A DNA stretch of 64,000 bases from the NCBI GenBank assembly GCA_948146395.1, contig OX411552.1, forward strand, positions 55,788,399 to 55,852,398. Reading direction: 5' to 3'. Shown here in pieces: positions 23,130 through 34,659 of this stretch (positions are counted from its first letter, which is position 1; each line of letters begins with the position of its first letter). The notes under the pieces were generated by a model. It ran no database searches. It saw nothing but the letters and a program-made list of their open reading frames with translations, and was not told the origin of the DNA. A program made the translations under genes and the position numbers. Origin of the DNA: Fragum whitleyi (Eukaryota > Mollusca > Bivalvia > Cardiida > Cardiidae).

Positions 23130-25000
23130 GGTGTAAGGTCACCTGGCCAAGTACTTCCGGGGTCGTAGGGTGCTGAAATAGTCCCTAAAAAAATAAACCC
23201 CATTTTCAAGTGTGTGAGTAGGCAAATAAAAAAGAACTTTCTGCTCTTTTAGTGTTAGATCTTTGACAATGTATTCTTTTGCAGTAAGCAAGCCAATATT
23301 TTCTTTATTTTTCAGGTCTAGTTTCTGTGTTCAGCTGGTTGGTGTACTCCAGGGGGAGTGTAGATTGAGCCGACTGTTTTGTGTTGGAATTTAGATGGTA
23401 CGTGTGTTCGTACTGATTTTGCGGAAAATCCAATGCATCATGATCTGGTTTAATTGGGATTTTTCAAGAGTCCTCGGCACAATCTATTAACATTAGACAC
23501 CCATATAGCCCAACGAATGTCGTGGAATTTGTGTCATAGTGTTAAAAATGTGGAATTCACATGTATTTATATAGGAGAAAAAATGGGTGAGCTGCAACCT
23601 AAAGGCAGTTCGTACTCATTTTTTAAAAATTCAATATCCCAGCCAATTATCAACCTTTCTGCCTCAAATTTGGACTACAGCATAATCATGTTATGAAAAA
23701 CTAGATGTGATTGAAATTTTATTCCTGGTGAGTCAAATTTTGAATTCAGAATTAAATCTAAATTAATTTAATTTAAATTCAATTAAATTGACAGCTCCTG
23801 ACTGGTGCAAACTTCATATTGGGGCCACACTGCTTCTACAAACAATGATAATCAACTGAAATAGTTTTAAAAGTTTCAAAGCTACTATTTGCCTTTAAAA
23901 ATTGGTTTTTAAAGCAAATTTCATGTTTTAAAATGTTTGTTTATATTTTTTGAAACTGTTGAAACTGACTATTCATGGCCTATTTGACAATGTATCTCAG
24001 GTAGCATCATGTTATAGGGAGAAACTGTTCATAACAATCAATTTCTCCTTTAACCACAATGTTTTCCACAAGTTTTTACACCTTTTTTACAGTTGCAACT
24101 GTTACCATTCTTCCGCAGTTGATTCTTATTTGGATGTTTTGAAATTGAATATTAACCATTCCGACAAGATACGCATAATATAGTTTGTCGCTAAAACCCC
24201 ACTTATACGGTAAATTTTTCATAAGAATCTCTGTCCAATTCTAATGGCAAATAACACCTTTAAACATTGAGGATGAATTACAATTCACTGCGGTTGAAAT
24301 GGTTTTCATGACTTAAAGCAAAATTTGGAGTTACAAGGCAAGTCTGAAGAATGTCGAAAAACAGACGCGGATTCAAGTTAAGTCGCGAGACATGCATCTT
24401 TTTGAGGAGACATTATTTGCTTGAAACCGAACAATCTGTGGCTATAATTGTATTTTACAGATGCTCAGGTACTAGATAGCTAGAATAAACTCTTTCTTTG
24501 AGTTTATGAAAAAAATAAGGTTTCATTTAGGTGTAAGGTCACCTGGCCAAGTACTTCCGGGGTCGTAGGGTGCTGAAATAGTCCCTAAAAAAATAAACCC
24601 CATTTTCAAGTGTGTGAGTAGGCAAATAAAAAAGAACTTTCTGCTCTTTTAGTGTTAGATCTTTGACAATGTATTCTTTTGCAGTAAGCAAGCCAATATT
24701 TCCTTTATTTTTCAGGTCTAGTTTCTGTGTTCAGCTGGTTGGTGTACTCCAGGGGGAGTGTAGATTGAGCCGACTGTTTTGTGTTGGAATTTAGACGGTA
24801 CGTGTGTTCGTACTGATTTTGCGGAAAATCCAATGCATCATGATCTGGTTTAATTGGGATTTTTCAAGAGTCCTCGGCACAATCTATTAACATTAGACAC
24901 CCATATAGCCCAACGAATGTCGTGGAATTTGTGTCATAGTGTTAAAAATGTGGAATTCACATGTATTTATATAGGAGAAAAAATGGGTGAGCTGCAACCT
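23130..25000. mobile_element. Element with long direct terminal repeats, LTR-like
   Basis: Two 471-bp direct repeats (23130-23600 and 24530-25000) differ at only about two positions. They flank 929 bp of AT-rich DNA with no gag, pol or other recognisable gene. The repeats start GGTGTAAGGTCACC and end GAGCTGCAACCT, so TG...CA termini sit just inside. The trinucleotide GAT precedes the left repeat (23127-23129) and follows the right one (25001-25003), a possible 3-bp target duplication. No primer-binding site was recognised. It could be a small non-autonomous LTR element or another terminal-repeat element. Confidence 0.6.
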
Positions 25001-25003
25001 GAT

Positions 25004-25188
25004 TGAGCAGATAGATCACGTGATCGTTGTAAAATAGACTGGGCGCGTGGATTGTCTTTCATTAAGTTGATAAGATGTTTGGGCTGATTTTCATACTCTC
25101 CGAGATGATTTTGCTGTAGTAAATATTGTTCATGCTGGATCATCCGTTCATTTGTCACAGCCGGAGTTGGAAGACCGTAGGCTCTCAA
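25004..25188 (-). pseudogene. Possible coding fragment cut by the LTR-like element
   Basis: The minus-strand frame reads RAYGLPTPAVTNERMIQHEQ and then a mixed, non-repetitive stretch with LINLMKDNPRAQSIL. Its composition is protein-like, unlike most frames here. It stops at the edge of the direct-repeat element. If that element and one GAT copy are removed, the frame stays open for about 12 more codons and then ends in a stop. No start, upstream exon or family was identified. It may be a decayed gene or transposon gene; chance is also possible. Confidence 0.25.
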
Positions 25189-25533
25189 GGCATGTGGCCA
25201 TGTGCATAAGCACCATAGGCGTCACTAGGATTTTGAAATTTACTCAGAAGGCGACCAACATAGAATATAAGGGCCAAGACGATATATGTGAATTGTGGCA
25301 AATGATGAATGTACACCGTTCGCTTCCCCTTTCTATAATTTGAGCGTTGGTGAATGATCAAAACATGCTTCAGCAAGCTATTAGCTCGGAGTTATGATTA
25401 TTCATCAACGACATTTTTGAAAGAGGATTTATTTCTATTACGCGCGTGCTTTATGTGCGTGACTGTAGTTACGCCCTTGATGTATTCGATTCTAAGCAGC
25501 GGCACACATCCTTTTCGAAATTTGTCTCTGGAA

Positions 25534-25752
25534 CTAGCCTGGCTCCCAGGCTGTCAGTTAGTGTTGAATTAGAAATAAAAAAGGTACACTACTTATGTTT
25601 TACTATTTCAATTTCCGATTACCTCCCATATTCTCAAATACTGACTGATCGGCCAGTCAGAAGAATATAAGCTGATAAAGAATTATCTTTCTCTAGTTAA
25701 ATTATGCTTATTTCACAATACTTCAGATCAGTGGGACGGGAGCCAGTCCACG
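25534..25752. mobile_element. Family Q element, copy 2
   Basis: It has the same ends as the copy at 19223: CTAGCCTGGCTCCCAGGCTG and GGGACGGGAGCCAG. An extra short palindrome (GACTGATCGGCCAGTC) lies in the middle. Confidence 0.65.
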
Positions 25753-26010
25753 CTGGAACGAATGGATGGATAATCGTTTACTCATGTGGGTTAAGAAGGG
25801 AGACGAATAGAATGTCGTGATAATGATGGAGCGAGAGATGCAAGGAATCAATGGTTTTGTGATTCAGCTGTGTTATGACTGAAAAAATGTCAAAAGCGGC
25901 GTTACAATACGTTATATAAATGAGAAACAAAGAAGTCTGTCCGAGTAGATTTTCACAAAAACAGCACACAACTGGGTCGAAAATGTAAATATGAATTAGT
26001 AACGACATAC

Positions 26011-26173
26011 AGCGGCGAATCCAGAAGGGGTTCGGGTGGTTCAAATGAAACCCCATTGTTTTCCTAAATATTTCATTTCCATTAAGAACTGCATTGAAAA
26101 TTAGGTAATATTAGGAAAATGAACCCCTTATTTGCATATTCGAACCCATTTACGGATTTCCCGGATCCGCCAC
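26011..26173. mobile_element. GCGGATCC-ended palindromic MITE
   Basis: AGCGGCGAATCCAGAAGGGG and the inverted CCGGATCCGCC end flank inner arms GAAACCCCATTGTTTTCC and GGAAAATGAACCCC. A related pair of ends lies at 34660-35232. Confidence 0.55.
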
Positions 26174-26374
26174 AGCCATGGCGCAATCAGCGTCTATTCT
26201 AACGTATACATGTCTTACCCGTATAGATTTTCTTCGTGAAAAAGGGGGGCTTTTTATATTAGACTTTATATTCATTGACACTTCAGTTTTTTTGTTGCTA
26301 AATTTATTTGATTCATACAGAAGTTTTGAAAGCCAAAGCTAACGTGCGTTTCATTTAAACTTATTGAAACCATT

Positions 26375-26505
26375 CCTGCGCTAAGGATGACAAAACAGTG
26401 CAAACAGTTTGCCAATTATACCCCGCTTTGCACGAGACTGCACGTGCAAAGCGGGGAATAATTTGGATAACTGTTTGCACCGTTTTGTCATCCTTAACGC
26501 AGGGC
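26375..26505. mobile_element. Family B MITE, copy 5
   Basis: A nearly perfect palindrome: CAGTTTGCCAATTATACCCC and TTTGCACG on the left, CGTGCAAAGCGGGGAATAAT and GTTTGCACCGTTTTGTCATC on the right. It lies 65 bp upstream of the tRNA-Ile gene. Confidence 0.85.
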
Positions 26506-26569
26506 GGGGAAACACCACCGAATCAATATATCAAGAATATGTCTTTGTATGTATCTAATTATTTTCGTT

Positions 26570-26680
26570 GCTCCAGTGGCGCAATCGGTTAGCGCGCCGT
26601 ACTTATAGACAGTGCCTTCCTCTCATCACACGAGGGATTTGGCTATGCGGAGGCTGTGAGTTCGAGCCTCACCTGGAGCA
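26570..26680 (+). tRNA. trnI-UAU: tRNA-Ile(UAU) with a 37-nt intron
   Basis: The acceptor arms GCTCCAG and CTGGAGC pair over 7 bp, with discriminator A. The D-arm is GCGC-AATCGGTTA-GCGC. The anticodon stem CCGTA/TGCGG holds loop CTTATAA after splicing, with anticodon TAT at 26604-26606. The intron is 26608-26644, one base 3' of the anticodon, the standard place for nuclear tRNA introns. The T-arm is TGTGAG-TTCGAGC-CTCAC. The spliced tRNA is 74 nt. A pol III terminator TTTT follows at 26685-26688. It reads the rare AUA codon. Animal tRNA-Ile(UAU) genes commonly carry an intron, which supports the call. Confidence 0.95.
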
Positions 26681-26921
26681 CTTATTTTGTCTTTTGTTCT
26701 TCTTTATTGTTTTTGTAAGAGTATCGCACTTTTATACGGTGCCTATATCACATATTTGTCCACAAGCAAGAGCGAGGTTCGAAAAACCATTACCTCCTAT
26801 TATTTTCAATATAGAATTGATCTTTGATCACTCACTTGAAATTGCCTGTCTATAACATACGAGACTTGGTTATGCATTGGCTTTGATGTTGAGTCTGGCC
26901 AGAAGTATAAAATTTTGTTTT

Positions 26922-27025
26922 TTATCTATCGGTTAGCGAACGGTGTTTAGACATTACACATCTTCTTCACGTAACATGAATGACTTGACTATTCGTATGA
27001 CGATAGTTTGAGCCTCACTCGTGGC
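26922..27025 (+). pseudogene. Decayed tRNA-Ile(UAU) copy
   Basis: ATCGGTTAGCG, a TTTAGACATTACACATCTTC segment matching the anticodon and intron start, and AGTTTGAGCCTCAC (the T-arm) align in order with the intact gene 340 bp upstream. Both stems are broken. This is a tandem duplicate that has lost function. Confidence 0.6.
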
Positions 27026-27074
27026 TGATATTTTTTTGGGTTTTTTATCAATCCGTTTAAACTTTGGATATATT

Positions 27075-27150
27075 AACAATTCATTCCTCGCGATTAACAA
27101 GTTTTAGAAACTTTTCTATACGAATGATGTGTATTCGAGCCCTACATTAA
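27075..27150 (+). pseudogene. More decayed tRNA-Ile-like copy
   Basis: TCTATACGAATGATGTGTAT followed by TCGAGCCCTAC aligns with the 3' half of the copy at 26922. The 5' half is barely recognisable. It has a usable B box only. Confidence 0.35.
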
Positions 27151-27645
27151 GCATATTTGATAAATCAATAGTTTTTATGGACATTACCTACGGTTGGTAA
27201 TCCAATTAAGAGAAAAATCTCAATTAATCGCGCGAAAGTTAGCAGAACAAGAAAGGATCTTCATCCCAGACATTATATTCTACGACAACATCTCTAGAAA
27301 CAAACACCACCCTCTCAAACTGTGTACAAATATACAAAAAGTGGTATTGATTCCAACGCGATCGACATCCCATTACAGACACGCTTTAGGCTTGAACTGA
27401 TAAGCCAACGGTGAGTAAATAGAATAACATTGAAAAGAGCATGATAGATTTCAAGAATCATCTAAAACATTTGGCGTCTACTTGTCTTATATTATCACTA
27501 CTTTTTTAAACAAATCGTTCACATTTTCTTAAACCTTACTCCTTAAATCTTTTTCTGATATGTGATTATTATGGTTTTTGCACAATGGAATTCTGAATAT
27601 CTTCTGTGGATATTTCAGTCCGTTGTAAAAACTAATTCCACAATG

Positions 27646-28155
27646 GTATAGGCCTGTGCGTGGCATTTCAAACGATTTGAGGGGCAAACACTGTGCGACA
27701 ATCTTGAAACCTCAAACCGTTCAAAACACTCAAAAATCACTGAAAGGGTAAGAACAACGACTTCAACCAAAATTAATCTAGAAAGGAAAATTCGCGATTT
27801 CATAACATAATTGAAATTACAAGGTGTGATTGGTTCTTGGAGAAATATGAAGCTATTTATAGAGCTTGTATGCAATTTTATTAGAGGGAGGTAATAAATA
27901 TAGCTCATTTTGTCCATCCTGAATAAAATCATTGGATTACTTCCCTTAATTTTACTCAAAACCCGCCCCACACACTCATTCAATTTTATTACAAAATCAT
28001 TCCAAAGTCATTCACCGTGTCAAATTTACGATGTTGTTAACTGTACAAGACGCACAGTGAAAAACTTTAGTCTGAATGTGCGGATGCACAGGCTTTCTAG
28101 GGTCTTTGCTTATATATATTTGCGCATATTTGAAATTGTTGAAAATGTCTTGCAA
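27646..28155. mobile_element. Family D repeat, copy 2, split by a family C element
   Basis: The left part (27646-27692: GGCCTGTGCGTGGCATTTCA) and right part (28046-28155: AAGACGCACAGTGAAAAACT, then GCGCATATTTGAAATTGTTG) are the two ends of family D. Family C sequence separates them. Confidence 0.6.
27693..28044. mobile_element. Family C MITE, copy 4, nested in family D
   Basis: It has a central hairpin with AGAGGGAGGTAATAAATATA and GATTACTTCCCTTAATTTTA, and the right end ATTTACGATGTTGTTAACTG. The left end is truncated or diverged. Confidence 0.6.
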
Positions 28156-28288
28156 GTTTGAAAGGCTCGCATTCTTAATTAACTTTTTTTATAAATGTCA
28201 TTGACATTTTGTTATAATGATATATAAATATCGTTTTATGATTCGTCATCCCATTTATGCATATTCATTTCGAAATCAGTCCTGAATA

Positions 28289-28534
28289 AGGGGCCCGTTG
28301 TACTAAACATCTTACGACAAAAATAATCGTAAGACAAAATCTCAAATCGTACCTGGTGTTTTTTTATTCATAGTAGATTCTGACTTGCAATATCTCTTTG
28401 GGGTCGTCTTAAGAAGACGATTCCAATGAAATGATGCCTGACAGAATTCCATATTTATTACACCCGTAGAAGCAACCTTAATTTTTTACTTACGCAAAAA
28501 ATCATCGTAAGATGTTTAGTCAAACAGGCCCCTC
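28289..28534. mobile_element. Family P MITE, copy 1
   Basis: Terminal inverted repeats AGGGGCCCGTTGTACTAAAC and GTTTAGTCAAACAGGCCCCT, then CATCTTACGA and its complement. The core is GTCGTCTTAAGAAGACGATT. The second copy is at 33519. Confidence 0.75.
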
Positions 28535-28930
28535 GTCAATTGCATGAATACGATACCCCACGAACCAAGGAACGTACAGGTTCACGACTATATCCCAGGT
28601 AAAACTCGAAGTTCCTTACTCATTTTCAACTAGATTAAATGAATATGGGTGCGTTAAAGGAGGAATTCTGGACAAAAAATTTAACAGCCCCGAACTAAGG
28701 TCACGAACTCCCGAATGATCGTGCACTGGGTGCGTCACAGTTAGGGGCTCCAAAAATTCGATGCGGATCGGTTTATCACTCCAAGAATTACAGCTATCAA
28801 CAATGAACGAATTTGTTTGATTCTATTAATGGGTAAAACGTCGCTTAAGACAGTCTTTTCGACATATCGCGGCAACTAGAGCACCTAACTATGGATTCCT
28901 GGTATTTCGTTTATTCTCACATTTTTTTGT

Positions 28931-28952
28931 ATGTGTGTGTGTGTGTGTGTGT
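28931..28952. repeat. TG microsatellite
   Basis: About 11 TG units. Confidence 0.9.
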
Positions 28953-29123
28953 ATTTCCGTTTATATATCGTCGCTGCCGTAACACATGCCCATATGAGCG
29001 AAGCCCACAGAAGACGATTGGTACGGGGAATAGTGCAAGTATACATGACGTAACTGCTGCTGAGATCCACCATGATCCTTAAACGAGCACCGTCCCACTG
29101 GACAATTGGTTTTCTCAGTGTGC

Positions 29124-29297
29124 TAGCCCGGGAATCGAACCAACGCGATCGAACTTTTATTGTTCTGACGTACGGTGCTCTACCGACTGAGCTAATCGGG
29201 CTGACTTGGCTGGAAAGATGTGTGTCGCCATCGGAGATCGAACCAGTGACCCTATTATTGGAAGACCGACGCGCTACCAACAAGACCATAACGGCGG
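29124..29297 (-). mobile_element. Head-to-tail pair of tRNA-like modules
   Basis: On the minus strand, module 1 (29297-29220) has TTGTTGGTAGCGCGTCGGTC and the B box GGTTCGATCTC. Module 2 (29202-29124) has a perfect D-arm GCTC-AGTCGGTA-GAGC, a 6-bp acceptor stem and the B box GGTTCGATTCC. Both anticodon arms are unpaired, and module 2 has about nine extra bases. They are probably a dimeric tRNA-derived SINE rather than working tRNAs. Confidence 0.5.
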
Positions 29298-29618
29298 CTA
29301 ATACAGAAAGAAAGGAAATAATTTGTCCAAAAGGAAAAGAAAGATAGCGTATGAGTAGGAAATAAACTTTCACTGTCATAAAAAAGCAAAAAACATAAAC
29401 GTTATAATAATACAAATACACCTGGGCTCATACAGATGCTTCGAGCGTTTTTTTGCAATTTTGGGACAAAAAACGGTGTTTTTGAATGTTTTCTTGTCAA
29501 CGAGAAATATGATCGCTTCACCACCTCGTGATCTTTTTACTTAATTTCGTGTCGTAATTTATTCCTACATTTTTTGCCTATTATGAAATTAGATGTGTAA
29601 GGAAGAGGGGGATACACC

Positions 29619-29872
29619 ATAGGCCCCAAGATTATTAAACTTTTCTCAGGCTCAACTGAGAATTTTCTCAAATTTTAAATCTTAATAAATGTATGAAAAT
29701 AAAAGATAATATTAATGAGTTGTTATTGTAACAACTTATTAATATTATCTTTTATGTTAATACATTAAAATGAGTATTTAAACAAAATTGCGGCTTTAAT
29801 GTCAAATTGAAACGTGAGAAAATTTTGAATTGAGAATAAGAAAAGTCTTATAACCTCAGACCCTGAAATCGA
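29619..29872. mobile_element. Family M palindromic MITE, copy 1
   Basis: The central arms AAAGATAATATTAATGAGTT and AACTTATTAATATTATCTTT pair. The outer arms TTTTCTCAGGCTCAACTGAG and GAGAATAAGAAAAGTCTTAT are diverged. Copies are at 59105 and 60637. Confidence 0.75.
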
Positions 29873-30769
29873 AATTTTCCAACCGTTACGATACTCTACG
29901 TTGTTGGTATTCATTAGAATCGTTTCGAGAGTACCAACAACATAGGGTTAATGTAATAATTGTATCATAATGATTGTCGAAAATACAAAACACTTAAGGA
30001 TAGTATACTATGTACCTTGATACTATAATTGAAATTGTGCTTATGCTTATTGTTCTCAAATACCATGTACATAACCAAGATGTGAGAATAAAACATTTTT
30101 CTTGTTCTTGCAGAAGACAAGATACAAACGCGTATATAATTTAAATAGATAGTTTTTCTAGTATTTATAAATCTCACTAAGACTCGAGATATTTGAGGAT
30201 AATTAAAACGGTCAAAAAGAGGTGCACATTTATTTTCGTCTATTAATCAAAAGCAGTGGTTCTGATTGGATGAAAAGTCGGATTCATACCTCCAATGAAT
30301 ATATTTTTTAGTAAACATTTATCTTCTTATGCTTATGCACAAATTATTTCAATAAAGATTTATCAGAATTAGTGAGATATTCTGGATTCTTTATGTCTTA
30401 AAATAATATGATATGAAGAGAGAATATTTCTCTTTTTTATAGAAAAGCTTAATCATACTTATAATCATCCCACTTCGAATACTCACATATTTTTGTTTTG
30501 TTTTGTTTTGTTTTTCTGTTTGTTTAGTTTGCCTTCATGAAAACAAAAACTATTATTCTTCAAAAAATAGATAATTATTTCGTTTTTATATAAAAAACGT
30601 TTTCTTCCTAAAAATCTAAGAGGTAAATCTCACGGAGAATGTAAGAAGAAAGATATTTTAAGAGTATTGTTTACTAATTATCATGTCAGAAACATTAACA
30701 CTCTTTTTATTTTCTTGTCTTTAAATAATGTTTACTATTTTCTACCATTTATCACTTAGAAAACATGTG

Positions 30770-31270
30770 TCCCATTTCTGTCCCACGTAATCATTCGCAA
30801 CGTTGCTCGTACTTTTCCGTTTACTGGAAAGTACCTCGGTCGTAAGTATAGTAATTTTTGGGTCATTCCTTTAGCAATCGGAACACCTCTCGGCCAATCT
30901 ACGATCTGTTGCAGGTGACGGAAATAGCCGAGCGTTGTTCCGAATGTTCTTTTAGGTAATTCGGTTCCAGGTGGTACCTCGATTATTCAATACGCTCGAA
31001 GAAAATCACATTTTGTTAATTCTATCTGCTCGTCTGTGGATACTTTTTTTGGCTTAGCATGATTTGATGACGAAACGCAATAAAACACTGCTTTTTGTTA
31101 TCAAGTCATAATGTGCCGACTTTTATTCTTTCGTTGATTTTGTTTAATGCAACGTCATCCCTAAAGTGGGATTGACGGTGTTTGTGACGTCAAAGTCACC
31201 CACGTGCGAAATGTCGTGATTTCATGGATGCGCCCGTATTATTCCCGAGATCTATTCCATAGAATCGCCG
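30770..31270. promoter_or_regulatory. CpG-bearing non-repeat block, possible control element
   Basis: This half-kilobase is richer in G+C and CpG than its flanks and matches none of the repeat families here. It contains TGACGTCA near 31188, another ACGTCATC near 31151, CACGTG and GGAAAGTACCTCGGTCG. It is 16 kb downstream of FoxL1. Calling it a control element is speculation. Confidence 0.2.
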
Positions 31271-31436
31271 GGGGTTCCCGATCACCACTTAATTTATTGA
31301 TATATTACTAGGACCAGCGAAATGTTACATAACTTAAAGGGGAAAAGGAATCAAAGACAGTGTAAACGATTGTGAAATGAAAACAAATAACATACATTTA
31401 CATGAACAGAAAAACTAGTGTTAAGCAACCACAAAG

Positions 31437-31725
31437 GGGACTATTAAAAAGTGGTCGCTTATAAGAATGGTCGCTTAAGACAATATATCATTGTTCGGAT
31501 CGCATTTATAGATTGTCTCATAATGTTTAACTGAATCCTGCGATGATCGAACTCAAGAGAATCGTCTCTCAGACGATTCCAATGGGTTCCAACATCATGA
31601 AATTCAATAATAAACCATTTTTAAGAATGTTCACTTTTTTCATACAGTTAGCTTGTATGATGTTAACTTAATAAAAGTGGTCGCTTATTAGAGGTGGCCT
31701 CTCGAGCAATATCGGCTGTATAATT
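31437..31725. mobile_element. Family N MITE, copy 1
   Basis: The ends are made of repeated GTGGTCGCTTAT/AAG motifs. The core is AATCGTCTCTCAGACGATTC flanked by a GTTTAACTGAATC arm. The second copy is at 39905. Confidence 0.6.
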
Positions 31726-32462
31726 GTATACTTGTAGAAATCGCCATGAATTTAATTTGAAAGCTCGAATCAGCGCTTTTAGTCCCTTACCCATCTTGGA
31801 CTCGAGTGAGGGATTCGCTTAAGACGGACAGCAGAGGAGAAGGCGCGCATAAAAGATAAAACAAGGTAACTATATTACAACAGAAAAGTGTCTTTAGTGA
31901 TTGATTAAGTATTTTGAATGATGTTGGCATAAAAAGAGTATTTTTTTGCTTCCACTTCATGTATTCTGAGTTTCTGAGTCTCAGTGAAGAAAGGAAGTGT
32001 TGTTGTCTGTACATAAATGTTCTTACAAGGACATTTTTATGTTTATATGTCGTTACACATTCACACAATCAAAATATGAGAATTTTTCACATTTTGGAGT
32101 GCAAATTCTATGAACAATGAACGCAAAGTCGTTAGGTCAATTTTACAATATGACGTGAATTAAACGAGGCTTTGGTGACAATATTAAATGTGATATTTTT
32201 TTCCTTCTTTTTTATATAAACATGCTTTAACGAACCGGTAAAAGATTGTTAAATCTTTAATTACTACAAATAGTGTTGATTAATACCGAATGATAATGGA
32301 TTGGCACCACTTTTCCCTAAACGTTTTTGACGTCCCTCGTATATATAGCGCTTGCATCGTGTTACCAAAAATCGTATGTTACTTCATTCTATTTTCTGTA
32401 TTCTAATTACTGATCGTAGTTGAAGACGTAGAGAGAAAGATAATATTTTTTAAATATGCAGT

Positions 32463-32882
32463 TGATAACATCGTAAAATTGACACTCATTCCGATCAAAA
32501 TCATTCACTCAGCGCTCCATGCATTCATTCCAAACACTCACTTATATCGACCAAAAACGCTCCGAACTCACTTAAAAACATTTCGAAATAGACCAAGACG
32601 ATCAACATTTTATTCAAATTGATCAAATTATTCTACGATATTTTAGGCCGGTGTGGATTTAAAATTGTCTGTTTAGTCCACAAAGACACATAAACAGAAA
32701 AATACGTGTATTTTACAAAAGGGGGTAATAAAAATCGCTAATTTTGTTAATAATAAACAAAATTAGCGATATTGGATAACCCCCCTTTAATTTCACTCAA
32801 AACCCACTCCAAACAATTATTCGATTTTCCAAAATCATTTCAATTATCACTCATCTCGTCAATTTCACGATTTTGTTCACTG
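32463..32882. mobile_element. Family C MITE, copy 5
   Basis: It starts GATAACATCGTAAAATTGAC. The central hairpin AATCGCTAATTTTGTTAATA and AACAAAATTAGCGATATTGG lies inside GGGGGTAAT/ATAACCCCCC arms. Confidence 0.75.
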
Positions 32883-33518
32883 GATATTACTTAATGATAA
32901 ACTCGTGCTCGCGATATTTGATATCGTCTAAGAAGGAAAGATTTAACACTTACGAGCAAAACAAAGTTACAAATATACATTTACCAAAGTACATTTTTCT
33001 TCTGTGAGCAAAATAACCCTGAAAAGTGCTGCATCACAGGTGTTAGAAATTACTCAAGTGATTGACTCGAAGTTTGTTTGTAAATCAATTAATTCGCTAC
33101 TTCAATATAAAGAGAAAATGTACGTTTAGGATTATCCTTTTTGTCGGGGGCAGTGAGATGCGATTGTTCTGAGATTAAAATTTATATGTTTAAAATTTGT
33201 CCGATCTTTAATAAAAAGTTTGGAAACACTTTCAGTCCTTTGATGTGGTTTACTCGAGTCTATAAATTAATAAGATAAGATTACAATATGCGAGAGGAAT
33301 TTATTGCATTATTCAAAATTCCGTGTTGTATGAGTCATTCAGTGACTTTGGGTATATAGATGAATATGAATAAACAACAAAAGTTTTACTTAATTCGAGA
33401 CGTTTTTAATGAATAAAATGGTATCTTTATAAACAAAATAGCTAAGTTATAAAAATGTTCATGGTGATATAAATGAACAATGAGACCTTCAAATATGACC
33501 TTTGAGAGGCGGAACCAA

Positions 33519-33754
33519 GGGACCGTTTTACTAAACTTCTTACGAAAAAATTAATAGTAAGTCACAATCACAAATTGTACCTGGTGTTTTCATTCATTAG
33601 GTAATAGATTCTGTCTCTTTGGAATCGTCTTAAGGAGACGTTTTCAATGAGACTATGCTCGGTAGAAGTCCATAATTAGTTACTACTGTAGAAGCAACTT
33701 TAATTTTTGTCTTCCGCAAAAAATGATCGTACAAAGTTTAGTAAGACGCGCCCC
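33519..33754. mobile_element. Family P MITE, copy 2
   Basis: GGGACCGTTTTACTAAACTT and TTTAGTAAGACGCGCCCC are the inverted ends; the core is ATCGTCTTAAGGAGACGTTT. It is diverged from copy 1 but collinear with it. Confidence 0.7.
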
Positions 33755-34659
33755 AAAAGCCGATGTAAATGAATTGAGGACGTGCGCTCGCCCGTTTTTC
33801 TTTTTTTTTTTTTTTTATATTTTTCTCTCTTAAAAACGTTTTTGTTTAAGCGATCGTTTTAGAACTACGAATCGAAATTCAAGCTACAGGTACGTTTTGG
33901 GAAATGCGTAAACATTTGTTCAAATTCAAAAAAATATTTTTTCGTCAAATTTTGGAAGCATATTTTCCCATTTTAGAATATTCAGCGAAACAACAAGCAT
34001 GTATTCAACATTACTCCTTGTCTGTCTTTCGGAGAGAAAGTATAAAAAGAAAATGTCAAGATGGCATTTCCTCATATCCCTGAACCAAAATATCAACAAA
34101 TTTGATTTCGAAAATATAACACTAAAAATGAATATTTGCAAGCATATTGCAAAATGAATTTTCTGATTAATTAAAAAATCACGAATATACGAAGAATGAA
34201 GAAGAAAAGAATAAAACAAATACTTACGCGAAATAATATATGTATAATTTATACATGTTTATAAGAAAAGAACATAAGAAAAGAAGACATTTGAAATTTC
34301 GATTTTTTTTTTATTTTGCTTACCTAAAAAATGCTATCGGTATTGACCAAAAATCTTGAGCGAATTCGATTTGTATTTAAAAATGAAATTCAAAAAAAAG
34401 GCAACACCATACACCATTTATGAAGGTGCAAAGTTTTGGTCCAATCAAACACTCCAAATGGCTATTTTGATTACGGATTGGAGGCGGTACCTTTGTGGTT
34501 GTGTTTAAATACTAATATCGCGTTTATATTAGCATTTGGTTAATTCACTTATAAACACGTATTTTGTTTAAAGATTAATACAGTCTGTTCAAATTCAAAG
34601 TTCTTAAAGTTATCTAAATCTAAGTGCGCTGTGTATAAAATCCCGCTCAAAAAGGGGGT

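Larger units (their letters stand above)
14839..26569. other. Intergenic region between FoxL1 and the tRNA-Ile gene
   Basis: This is 11.7 kb without a recognised gene. It holds MITE families A, B, C, D and Q, a long TA microsatellite, a TCGAAC-rich tandem array and an LTR-like direct-repeat element. Small hairpins include 18745-18782 and 21276-21343 (the latter with TTACCCTTAGAAATTTGTC and AAATTTCTAAGGGTC arms). A-rich CAAA repeats lie at 19309-19356. No clear FoxL1 poly(A) site is visible; the nearest AATAAA is around 15702. Confidence 0.6.

Noticed and set aside
27194..27400. 68-codon plus-strand frame after the tRNA-Ile copies
   Set aside because: It is moderately protein-like, but there is no recognised family, splice signal or start context strong enough to support it.
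29072..29347. Plus-strand frame across 29.1-29.3 kb
   Set aside because: It is antisense to the two tRNA-like modules and matches nothing recognisable.
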